Shown here: in pieces, positions 42,214 through 49,427 of the stretch | How positions within the stretch are numbered: the stretch's first letter is position 1 | How the letters are laid out: every line of letters begins with the position of its first letter | Assembly: GCF_009604425.1 (NCBI RefSeq) | Contig: NZ_WEGI01000014.1 | Coordinates: 124,001-188,000 of the forward strand | DNA: 64,000 nt | Source: Nocardia aurantia | GTDB lineage: Bacteria > Actinomycetota > Actinomycetes > Mycobacteriales > Mycobacteriaceae | Direction of reading: 5' to 3' | Position numbers and translations under genes: made by a program | Notes under the pieces: model-generated | What the model was told of the DNA's origin: nothing | Databases searched by the model: none | What the model saw: the letters and a program-made list of their open reading frames with translations, nothing else

Positions 42214-43542
42214 TCACCTCGATTCGTAGGCGGCCATCGCCGCTCGGACCGCGGATGAGAACAGGCGGGGACCGAGCGCGTCGGAAAAGGCGAGCCCGGC
42301 GGGAGTCAGGCGCAGGAGTTCCGGGCCCGCGGCCGGATCGAGCCAACCGGCTTCCGCGAATTCGGCCAGCTCCGTGGGGAAGTGGTCGTGTGGCGACGCA
42401 CCGAACCGGGTCCGATAGGTGGCGATGTCCATGCCTTCGGCTTGGAGCAGCGATTGCAGGAGGTGGCGCCGGCGCGCGTCGTCGGCGGTCATCCGGTAGC
42501 CGACCGTGGCGCGGGTGAAATCCGTTGTGCGCGTGTAACTGTCGATGATATCGCGGACCCCGCGCGGCGCCACCGCGTAGTCGAACGAATAATGCGTGCC
42601 GGCGGTGTAGGAGCGTGCGCCGCAGCCGAGGCCGACCATGCCGTCGGTCTGGCATCGGTGGTCACCGGGGCCGGCGTCCGGGGCGTCGGCGCGCCGGAAC
42701 ATACGCATCGACACCTGCCGGTAGCCGCCGGCGAGCAGGTGGTCGCGGCCGGCGGCGTACAGGCGCAGACGTTGCTCGTCCCAGTCGGATTCGGTGTCGC
42801 GGCGGCTCAGGCCGGTCAGCGGCCGCACGTACGGCGGGTACAGGTAGAGCTCCTCCGGCCGCCAGGTCAGGGCGGCGTCCAGTGAGGTGCGCCAGGTCTG
42901 CTCGGTCTGCCCGGCGATGCCGTAGATCAGATCGATGTTGAGCACCGGGATTCGCGCCGCCCGGATCCGGTCGAGGGCCGCCTCGACCTCCGCGCGCCGC
43001 TGCGGCCGAACCGCCGCACGGGCCTCGGCGTCGACGAAGCTCTGCACACCGATGCTGATCCGGGTGGCGCCCCGCTCGGCCAGGACGGCGAGACGGTCCG
43101 CGGTGGCGGTGGCCGGTGAGGTTTCCACCGACAGCGGGATCGAGCGCAGGTCCGCGCCCATCCGTCGTTCGATGATGTCGCACAACCGATCCAGTTCGGC
43201 GGCGGTGAGGAAGGTCGGAGTACCGCCGCCGAAGGCCGCCGTCGCGAAGCGCACCGGGGCCTCGTCGCCGAGAGCCGCGCGGGCCGCGACGGCCTGCCGG
43301 TCGAGGGCATCCAGATAGCGGTCGACCAGGCCGTCCGGCGCGCCGACCCGGGTGAAAAGATTGCAGAATCCGCACCGATACTCGCAGAAGGGTATGTGCG
43401 CGTACAGCGAGAGCGCGTTCTTCGGTTCACCCGCCCACAGATCGCGCAGCACCGGCCGGTCGGTGAGCGGCCGGTAGGCCGTCTTGTGCGGATAGCCGTA
43501 CACGTAGCCCTGGTAGGGGCGGGTGCGGAGAATCGTCGTCAT
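42214..43542 (-). CDS. Radical SAM protein, STM4012 family (HemW-like)
   Basis: 442 residues. Cys53-x3-Cys57-x2-Cys60 in HIPFCEYRCGFCNLF forms the radical-SAM cluster, followed by GGGTPTFL and SVETSPATATADRLAVLAERGATRISIGVQSF, the HemN/HemW pattern. The C-terminal HemN-type domain has YPPYVRPLTGL and a late DSYTRTTDF. HemW-like members can carry haem or act as methyl/alkyl transfer enzymes, but this family is uncharacterised. ATG 43542; second-last gene of the STM4015-4014-4013-4012-4011 unit. Confidence 0.9.
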   Translation of the reverse strand: MTTILRTRPYQGYVYGYPHKTAYRPLTDRPVLRDLWAGEPKNALSLYAHIPFCEYRCGFCNLFTRVGAPDGLVDRYLDALDRQAVAARAALGDEAPVRFATAAFGGGTPTFLTAAELDRLCDIIERRMGADLRSIPLSVETSPATATADRLAVLAERGATRISIGVQSFVDAEARAAVRPQRRAEVEAALDRIRAARIPVLNIDLIYGIAGQTEQTWRTSLDAALTWRPEELYLYPPYVRPLTGLSRRDTESDWDEQRLRLYAAGRDHLLAGGYRQVSMRMFRRADAPDAGPGDHRCQTDGMVGLGCGARSYTAGTHYSFDYAVAPRGVRDIIDSYTRTTDFTRATVGYRMTADDARRRHLLQSLLQAEGMDIATYRTRFGASPHDHFPTELAEFAEAGWLDPAAGPELLRLTPAGLAFSDALGPRLFSSAVRAAMAAYESR

Positions 43543-43600
43543 GTGAAGTCCGTTCGAGTTACTCCGGCGTGGCTGTGGGCCAACGGTTTCCGTCGCGTGC

Positions 43601-44419
43601 TCATGCCGCACCGGGTGCGGCCGGTTCGAGGAAGAAGTGGGCGTAGGGCACGGTCCACACCGAGTCGTGGCCGAGCCGGTGACCGGTGTAGCCGTCCTCG
43701 CCGTAAGCGGTGCCGTGATCCGAGCACACGATCGCGAAGCAGCGCCGCCGGCGGCTCGCGGCGGCGAACAACCGGCCGATCCGCTGGTCGACGTATTCCA
43801 GTGCGGCAGCGTGGGTTTCGCGGGTGTCACCGGTCGCCTCGGTGGCGCCGGGCTGGTGGAACCAGTTCGGCTGATGCAGCGCGGACACGTTCACGAACAG
43901 GAACAACCGGCGCTGCGGCGGCAACGCCGCCACGATCCGCTCGGCGCAGTCGATCTGGGCGTCGAACGAGCGCGGTGACGCGACCGAGAACGCCGGCTCC
44001 CAACGGCTGTCCCGGAACAGGCCCGGCAGCACCGAGCCGACCGCGCTGCGCTTGTTGAAGAAGCCCACCCCGCCGAGGCAGACGGTGTGATATCCGGCGT
44101 CGCCCAGCGCGGTGACCAGGTCGGGTGCGTCGTAGACGAAGGTGCGGCCCACCGTCGTCTCGCTGCCGGCGAATCTCGCCGCGAACAGCCGCGGATGCGG
44201 GCCGGGCGTCGCGGGTGTCGGCAGGAACCCCTGGAACATGGCGTGATGCGAGGCGTAGGTGAAATTGCCCGGCGCATGGCGCTTTTCCCACTGTCCGCCC
44301 GGCAGGTACCGGCTCAGCGTGGGCAAGCGGCCGGCTTCGGCGAGTTCCACGGCCACGTCGTACCGCAACGTGTCGAGGGTGACGAACAGCAGATCGTCCC
44401 GGCCGACCACTTCGTTCAT
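43601..44419 (-). CDS. Sulfatase/alkaline-phosphatase-fold hydrolase, STM4013 family
   Basis: 272 residues. Metal and active-site features of the superfamily are visible: DTLRYDVA (Asp16), a Thr/Ser-rich nucleophile region GNFTYASHHAMFQG near 51-64, ALHQPNW, and SDHGTAYGEDGYTGHRLGHDSVW with the Asp/His ligands. The nucleophile could be Thr54, as in LTA-synthase-like enzymes, which suggests a phosphoryl or sulfuryl transfer reaction. ATG 44419 (MNEVVGRDDLLFVTLDTLRYD) matches the family start; the frame is open to 44602. Confidence 0.88.
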   Translation of the reverse strand: MNEVVGRDDLLFVTLDTLRYDVAVELAEAGRLPTLSRYLPGGQWEKRHAPGNFTYASHHAMFQGFLPTPATPGPHPRLFAARFAGSETTVGRTFVYDAPDLVTALGDAGYHTVCLGGVGFFNKRSAVGSVLPGLFRDSRWEPAFSVASPRSFDAQIDCAERIVAALPPQRRLFLFVNVSALHQPNWFHQPGATEATGDTRETHAAALEYVDQRIGRLFAAASRRRRCFAIVCSDHGTAYGEDGYTGHRLGHDSVWTVPYAHFFLEPAAPGAA

Positions 44420-44591
44420 GTCCGGTTGATCCGCGAGACCATGGTCACCGGCGGGCTCCGGACCCGAGTGCGCAACCCACTCTGGCCGAACCGCGGGCGG
44501 TATCGTCCGGGCCGGATGTGTGGTCGGCTGCGAGCTTTCGGCCCGATCGAGATGGCCGGCCCGGCCGAGCCGCACGGCTTCGTCCTGATGG
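44420..44591 (-). other. 172-bp gap inside the STM4011-4015 unit
   Basis: The other gene junctions in the unit are overlapping or at most 58 bp. Here STM4014 stops at 44592 and STM4013 starts at 44419. The minus frame stays open from ATG 44602, so a 61-residue N-terminal extension of STM4013 (MPPDHQDEAVRLGRAGHLD...) is possible. No ribosome site is evident at 44602. No separate small peptide is convincing. Confidence 0.35.
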
Positions 44592-45776
44592 TCAGGCGGC
44601 ATGTGGCCGCTCGTTTCCGAAGCGGTGCGTGATCGCCGCGACCTGCGCGTCGTAGGCGTCGCCGTGCTCGGCGCCGCTGCCCGGCAACCCGTTCAGGCCC
44701 GGCAGCAGGTCGCCGAAGGCGTTGACCTCGCCGACCGCGAACCGCCGCCACCCGATGAGAGGGAGCAGGTCGACACCGACCCGCGAGAATCCCGGGAAGC
44801 ACGCCGCCGCCTGCTCGCACAGCGTGAGGACATCGGCCCAGTGGGCGCCCGCGCTCTCGATGGCCCGGCGCGCAGCAGCCAGGTCGCCGCGGGCGCCGCC
44901 GAGGTGCAGGTTCGTCATCGGTGACCGGCCGGTGCGGACCACCGCGTGGGTCGCGCGGCCACCGACCACCACGACCCGAAGATCGGCGCTGCGACCGTGC
45001 AGCGACGCCTTCGGCAGCCAGCGTTCCACGTGCAGTCCGTCGGGGGCCAGCGCGTCGACGATCGCGGCGACCTCGGCCACGGTCGTATATCGGCGCACCC
45101 GAAGCGAATTGAACAAGCGGCCACGCTCGTCGCGTTCCACCGAAGTGGTCGCCTGCACCCGGCCGTCGCTCGCGGTCTCCACCGCCAGGACGCCGGAGGC
45201 GGACGACCCGTGCGCGAGCTTGACGAACACCCGGCGCAACCCGGTCGCCGTCATCAGATCTCGGACGTCGGCCCAGCCGCGGACCGCCGTGACGCCCCCG
45301 GAGGTCGGCGAGAACGGCACCGGGACACCGGCTTCGCGCAGCACGGCATGACAACGGCGCTTGTCGAACAGCACGGCGAGCTCGTCCGGAGCGTCGAGTG
45401 ACGTTGCGCCGCAATCGGTCACGCGGTCCGCGACGGATCTGGCGGCGGCCAGGAAGCGCTCGTACCACAACGCGGTGCCCTCCGCGCGGGCCGGATCCGC
45501 CACTTCGCGCAGTGCCCGGTCCACCGCCGGATTCTCGCCCGGCGAGTCGAGCCGCACCATTTCGCCCGGGCGGAATTCGGCTCGGCCGGACAGTACTTCG
45601 TGCCAGGCGACCACCCGCGCCGGCGGGCAGCCGGCCCGGCGCAGCGCGTCCTGGAACAGGGAGACCCGCCGGTTCTCCGGATTGCCGACCAGCGCGAGCC
45701 GGACTGCGCCGTGCCCGTACCGCTCGGCCGCGGATTCGCCGTGGCCGAGCGCGGCAGCCGAACCCGGTGTGCTCAT
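44592..45776 (-). CDS. ATP-grasp-like protein, STM4014 family
   Basis: 394 residues. An N-terminal Rossmann-like part (VRLALVGNPENRRVSLFQDALRRAG) is followed by an ATP-grasp-type region: FDKRRCHAVLREAGVPVP, RRVFVKLAHGSSASGVLAVE and a C-terminal RVGVDLLPL-FAVGEVNAFGDLLPGL that resembles the Mg-binding Asn of RimK/glutathione-synthetase enzymes. ATP-grasp ligases join carboxylates to amines via acyl phosphates. ATG 45776 overlaps the TGA of STM4015 by 4 bases. The family has no assigned reaction. Confidence 0.85.
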   Translation of the reverse strand: MSTPGSAAALGHGESAAERYGHGAVRLALVGNPENRRVSLFQDALRRAGCPPARVVAWHEVLSGRAEFRPGEMVRLDSPGENPAVDRALREVADPARAEGTALWYERFLAAARSVADRVTDCGATSLDAPDELAVLFDKRRCHAVLREAGVPVPFSPTSGGVTAVRGWADVRDLMTATGLRRVFVKLAHGSSASGVLAVETASDGRVQATTSVERDERGRLFNSLRVRRYTTVAEVAAIVDALAPDGLHVERWLPKASLHGRSADLRVVVVGGRATHAVVRTGRSPMTNLHLGGARGDLAAARRAIESAGAHWADVLTLCEQAAACFPGFSRVGVDLLPLIGWRRFAVGEVNAFGDLLPGLNGLPGSGAEHGDAYDAQVAAITHRFGNERPHAA

Positions 45777-46708
45777 TCCGCGACGGCCGTGTAGCGGTCC
45801 TCGGCGTCGGCGGTCTCCGACTCCGAGACGTCGACGGTGACACCGGCCGGTTGCAGAGCCGCGACCACGCGGTCCGCCATCGCCTGGGTCATGAAGTGGT
45901 GGTGCAGGTCCAGCGTGCGGAGATGGGTCAGCGGCTGACCCGCCAGCAGAGCCTCGGCGCCCACGTCGCCGAGCGTGCCCATGGACAGGTCCAGGGTGGA
46001 CAGCCGGGCCACGACGGGCGCGGCGGCGATCGCGATGGCGATCTCGTCCTGGATCTCGCTGTTGTGCAGGCCGAGTGTGGTCAGGCGCGGTAGCCGCGTG
46101 CCGGACAGGAACGGTTCCAGATCCGCGACGGTGGCGGTGCCGCCGTACCAGGACACGCCCAGCCACAGGTCGAGCCGCTCGAGCGCGGGCAGGTCGCTGG
46201 CCCCGATTCCGCGGACCACCTCACCGCCGAGCCCGCCGGTCTCCACGGTCAGCGAGCGCAGCGCGGTGTGGGTGATCGGGGGGAACACCAGGCCGTCGCC
46301 ACCACGCACACCGAACTCGGTGAGCTGCGGGAACGCCGTCAGCAGCGGGGTGACATCCGACTGGTTGATCCAGGAGATCTCGCTCTCCTCGTAGGTGATG
46401 TCGCCGAGGAACAGCGCCCGCAGCGCGGGGAACCTGTCCTTCGCCTCGACCAGCGCGGCGACCACCTCCTCGGAGCCCTCACCGGGTTCGTCGGCCCAGC
46501 TGCCGACCACCAGGGCCCGCACCGCGGTCGAGTCGACCGCGGCGAGGAAACGGCCGAAGGCCTGCGCCCAGGTCTCGTCGGCGTCGTAGAACACCGAGAT
46601 CCGCCAGGCCGCCGCGTCGGCCGTGGGCAGCGCCGGCGATTCGCCGGGCTCCGGGAACTCGAAGATCGGCAGGCCGTGGAATGTCTCCATGTGCTCGGAA
46701 ATGGTCAT
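45773..46708 (-). CDS. Leucine-rich-repeat protein, STM4015 family
   Basis: 311 residues. From about residue 80 there are LRR-like units: FPALRALFLGDI, FPQLTEFGVRGGDGL, LPALERLDLWLGV, LPRLTTLGLHNSEI, VARLSTLDLSMGTL, LTHLRTLDLHHHFM. This forms a solenoid that could act as a substrate or partner scaffold. The N-terminus (ETFHGLPIFEFP) is family specific. First gene of the five-gene unit, ATG 46708; the shared promoter region with the divergent pair starts at 46709. Confidence 0.88.
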   Translation of the reverse strand: MTISEHMETFHGLPIFEFPEPGESPALPTADAAAWRISVFYDADETWAQAFGRFLAAVDSTAVRALVVGSWADEPGEGSEEVVAALVEAKDRFPALRALFLGDITYEESEISWINQSDVTPLLTAFPQLTEFGVRGGDGLVFPPITHTALRSLTVETGGLGGEVVRGIGASDLPALERLDLWLGVSWYGGTATVADLEPFLSGTRLPRLTTLGLHNSEIQDEIAIAIAAAPVVARLSTLDLSMGTLGDVGAEALLAGQPLTHLRTLDLHHHFMTQAMADRVVAALQPAGVTVDVSESETADAEDRYTAVAE

Positions 46709-46785
46709 GTCGCAAGCTCCCTGGGCGAGGTCGGTGCCGGTGGCGATCCGGCCGATCCGAGGTATCGGGACGTTTCTACCAAGTC

Positions 46786-46836
46786 GGTCCGACAGCATCC
46801 GGCCGGGGTTGCACACCGGTCGCGGACTGTCGGACC
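46786..46836. promoter_or_regulatory. Perfect 10-bp inverted repeat between the STM4015 and His-rich/DUF6745 genes
   Basis: GGTCCGACAG (46786-46795) is exactly mirrored by CTGTCGGACC (46827-46836), with a 31-base spacer, so centres are 41 bp apart, close to four helical turns. It lies in the 186-bp divergent intergenic region, so both operons could be controlled by one dimeric regulator through looping or cooperative binding. No regulator gene is adjacent. Confidence 0.65.
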
Positions 46837-46894
46837 CCCGCGCTACTTTCGACATCGAGCCGGCGCACGAGCGGCGGCGGGGAAGGGAGCGAAC

Positions 46895-47215
46895 ATGTTT
46901 CGGCAGGGAGATGTCCTGATCGTGCCGATGTCCGACGAAGCGGTGCCCGGACATCTGCGCGAGGCGCCGGGTGAACCGCGAGATGCGCACGGCCGCATGG
47001 TGCTGGCGCTCGGCGAGGTCAGTGGCCACGCGCACGCGCTCACCGCGCCGGGGCGGCTGCTGCGCTCGGGTCCGTCGATCCGGCTGCTGCATCTGCCGGA
47101 GGGCGGGCGGCTGGTACACGAGGAGCACGCGCCCATCGTGCTGCCGAAGGGCTGGTACCGGGTGGTCCGGCAGCGCGAATACACGCCGGGCGCCGTCCGG
47201 ATCGTCGCCGACTGA
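46895..47215 (+). CDS. Small conserved His-rich protein, partner of DUF6745 protein
   Basis: 106 residues: FRQGDVLIVPM, GEVSGHAHAL near 44-53, LHLPEGGRLVHEEHAPIVLPKGWYRVVRQREYTPGAVRIVAD. The regular strands and the paired His motifs HAH and HEEH suggest a cupin-like beta barrel that may bind a metal. I recall such proteins next to DUF6745 and LRR genes, but no function is known. GGAAGGGAG precedes ATG 46895. The DUF6745 gene follows after 41 bp. Confidence 0.75.
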   Translation: MFRQGDVLIVPMSDEAVPGHLREAPGEPRDAHGRMVLALGEVSGHAHALTAPGRLLRSGPSIRLLHLPEGGRLVHEEHAPIVLPKGWYRVVRQREYTPGAVRIVAD

Positions 47216-47256
47216 CTTTTCGCACCGAATTCGTCCACTGCACAAGGAGTTTCAGA

Positions 47257-48288
47257 ATGTCGGACATCGACGCGTGGCGTGCCGTCGCCGTCGCCGCCGC
47301 CACCGGTCCCGCCGACCGCCCGGCCGCCGAGACCGCGGTGCGGGAGGCCTATCGCGCGGCGGGGCTCGCGGAACCCGCCGGGTTCGTCTGGGCGGACTCA
47401 CCCCTGAGCGGCGTGCTCGCCCTCGCCGATCTCGACGCCCCCGGTCGCTCGGTCCGCGAGGACATCCGCACCCTTCCCTGGGCCGCCGAGCGCCGACGCC
47501 TGCACGACGAACTCGGCCCGGCCGGCTGGACCGAACTGTGGCACGCCACCGGCGGCCACCTGTGGGACACCACTCGCCTGCTCACCGACCGGCTGCGGGC
47601 CGGTGTGGTCGCGGCGATGCTCGAATCGGGCCGATACATCGATACCGACCCCGCGGCCGCCGAGGCTGAGGTGCGCGGCCTGTTGCTCGACGCGGTGCTC
47701 GGTCAGCACGAGGCCCCCTGGCTGGCGGCCTTCGACGACCGCGCCGAGCGGCTGTCCGGTCTCGCCGGAGTGGCACGCGCCGCCGGCTGGTGGTGGCCGT
47801 TCGAGCACGTGGTCGTGCTCTGCGAACGCCCGTCCCGGCTGCTGCGCGACGAGGCGGGCCGCCTGCATGCCGCCGACGGCCCGGCCGTGCTGTTCCCCGA
47901 CGGCTTCGCCCTGCACGCCTGGCACGGCATGCCCGTACACACCGACTTCCTCGCCGGACTGTCCACCCTCACCCCGGCCCGCATCCGCGGCGAGGAGAAC
48001 GCGGAACTGCGCCGAGTCCTGTTGGAGCACTACGGCTACGACCGCTACCTCGCCGAATCCGGGGCCGAGCCGGTACACCGCGACGAGACCGGAATCCTCT
48101 GGCGCATCCCGCTGTCCGACGACGAGGACGTCGTCATGGTCGAGGTGGTCAACTCCACCCCCGAACCGGACGGCACCCACCACACCTACTGGCTCCGCGT
48201 CCCACCCGAAACCCAGACTGCCCGTGCGGGTGTCGCCTGGACCTTCGACCTCGACGCCGCCGACTACGCCCCGCTGCAGCAGACGTGA
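47257..48288 (+). CDS. DUF6745-domain protein
   Basis: 343 residues. The central signature GWWWPFEHVVVLCERPSRLLRDEAGRLHAADGPAVLFPDGFALHAWHGMPV (about 174-225) matches DUF6745, a domain that occurs with LRR proteins. The N-terminal 140 residues are helical; the C-terminal part has YWLRVPPET and a final DYAPLQQT. AAGGAG precedes ATG 47257. Co-transcribed with the His-rich protein and divergent from the STM4015 unit, which points to a common pathway. Confidence 0.85.
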   Translation: MSDIDAWRAVAVAAATGPADRPAAETAVREAYRAAGLAEPAGFVWADSPLSGVLALADLDAPGRSVREDIRTLPWAAERRRLHDELGPAGWTELWHATGGHLWDTTRLLTDRLRAGVVAAMLESGRYIDTDPAAAEAEVRGLLLDAVLGQHEAPWLAAFDDRAERLSGLAGVARAAGWWWPFEHVVVLCERPSRLLRDEAGRLHAADGPAVLFPDGFALHAWHGMPVHTDFLAGLSTLTPARIRGEENAELRRVLLEHYGYDRYLAESGAEPVHRDETGILWRIPLSDDEDVVMVEVVNSTPEPDGTHHTYWLRVPPETQTARAGVAWTFDLDAADYAPLQQT

Positions 48289-48403
48289 GGCATGAGGGCC
48301 CGGATACTAGGCGGAGGAGGTCTTCGGAAAACCCGTTGGCGGTCGGTGGCCGGTCGCTGCTAACCTTCCGGGAGCCGTGCCGGACGACGAGGAGGTGGTA
48401 CCC

Positions 48404-48457
48404 GTGAACGTAGTAATCACATGGGTGCTCCCCTCCGGGGTCACGGTCGGGCGATAG
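48404..48457 (+). CDS. Candidate 17-residue leader peptide
   Basis: GTG 48404 with a strong GAGGAGG ribosome site opens a 17-codon frame, MNVVITWVLPSGVTVGR, ended by TAG at 48455. The placement is 47 bp before a hydrolase gene, with a hairpin at 48464-48491 in between, as in attenuator leaders. The peptide has no run of a single amino acid to explain control by charged tRNA. It may also be a small functional peptide. Confidence 0.45.
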   Translation: MNVVITWVLPSGVTVGR

Positions 48458-48463
48458 GTCGTC

Positions 48464-48491
48464 CGGGAGCGCCGTTTCACGAGCACTCCCG
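48464..48491 (+). promoter_or_regulatory. Hairpin between leader peptide and hydrolase
   Basis: CGGGAG (48464-48469) pairs with CTCCCG (48486-48491). It ends at the edge of the GAAAGG ribosome site of the hydrolase gene (ATG 48504), so it could modulate translation. There is no T-tract for termination. Confidence 0.4.
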
Positions 48492-48503
48492 AAAGGCACG
48501 ACC

Positions 48504-49238
48504 ATGCAATTCACTTCCGAACAGCGCCTCGATGACGACGTCCTCGAGCGCAAGTTCACTCTCGGCGACATCCCCGGCATCCTCTGGACGCCGGAATCCG
48601 CCTCCGAACCGGTTCCGCTGATCCTGCTCGGCCATCCCACCCTCGGATTGTCGAAGATGTATCCCCGTCTGGTGGCCCGGGCACTCCGCTCCGCGGCGGA
48701 AGGTTTCGCCACGGCCACCATCGAACTTCCCGGAAGCGGCGACCGTCCCCGCTGGGACGCCCTCGATCGGGTGCGCGCGGATCTGCGCCGGACGATACAG
48801 GCCGGCGAGCCGGTCAGCGACGAGATCATCGACGCCGTCGTCCTCCCGTTGGTCGACAAAGCGGTCCCCGAATGGCAAGCCGCTTTGGACGCCCTTCTCG
48901 CGTTGCCCGAGGTCGGTGGCCCGGTCGGATATTCGGGAGGAGTGATCTCCATCGGTGTCCGGCTGGCGGTCGTCGAGCCACGCATCGTGGCCGCCGGCCT
49001 GTTCGCCGGAAGTTTCGTTCCTCGCGTCATGTTCGAGGAAGCCCGCCGCGTCACCATTCCGCTGCACGTCCTGCTGCAATGGGACGACGAAGGCAACGAC
49101 CGGCAGGCAGCCCTGGACCTCTTCGACGCCTTCGGCTCGAAGGAGAAGACGCTGCTCGCCAACATGGGCGGACACACCGGGGTCCCGCAGTCCGCGGGGG
49201 AGGACGCGGCCGGATTCTTCGCGCGGCACCTGAGGTGA
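48504..49238 (+). CDS. Alpha/beta hydrolase, dienelactone-hydrolase-like
   Basis: 244 residues. LILLGHPTLGLSKMYPRL for the oxyanion region, GYSGG near 152 as nucleophile elbow, the acid in LLQWDDEGNDRQAAL and the base in NMGGHTGVPQSAG. This last set is the pattern of dienelactone-hydrolase-like and acyl-peptide-like esterases. ATG 48504 follows GAAAGG. It may be under control of the upstream leader peptide and hairpin. The true substrate is unknown. Confidence 0.8.
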   Translation: MQFTSEQRLDDDVLERKFTLGDIPGILWTPESASEPVPLILLGHPTLGLSKMYPRLVARALRSAAEGFATATIELPGSGDRPRWDALDRVRADLRRTIQAGEPVSDEIIDAVVLPLVDKAVPEWQAALDALLALPEVGGPVGYSGGVISIGVRLAVVEPRIVAAGLFAGSFVPRVMFEEARRVTIPLHVLLQWDDEGNDRQAALDLFDAFGSKEKTLLANMGGHTGVPQSAGEDAAGFFARHLR

Positions 49239-49270
49239 GATCGGTCCCGCGATAGGCAGCGGGCGACAGG

Positions 49271-49385
49271 CGGATCGGCCCGGTCACTCCTCATCGAGGA
49301 CGAGTCTCGAACATTCCTCGGCAAGAGAGGCCGGGCCGATCCGTCACCACCACAGGGGATCGGTCACCTGCGGGACTGATCCCGC
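49271..49385. repeat. Long inverted repeat and hairpins between convergent genes
   Basis: CGGATCGGCCCGG (49271-49283) is exactly mirrored at 49331-49343, enclosing a nested CGAGG/CCTCG pair. GCGGGA-CTGA-TCCCGC (49370-49385) forms a separate tight hairpin. They lie between the hydrolase stop (49238) and the sigma-factor stop (49428), so the tight hairpin may terminate both transcripts. The 13-bp repeat with 47-base loop is larger than a normal terminator. Confidence 0.5.
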
Positions 49386-49427
49386 TCTCCGGAAGGCACC
49401 AAATATTTTGCAGGACAAGTGATTCGG

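Noticed and set aside
43601..44602. Starting STM4013 at ATG 44602
   Set aside because: The added 61 residues do not resemble the family and there is no ribosome site; ATG 44419 gives the expected N-terminus. Kept only as a finding.
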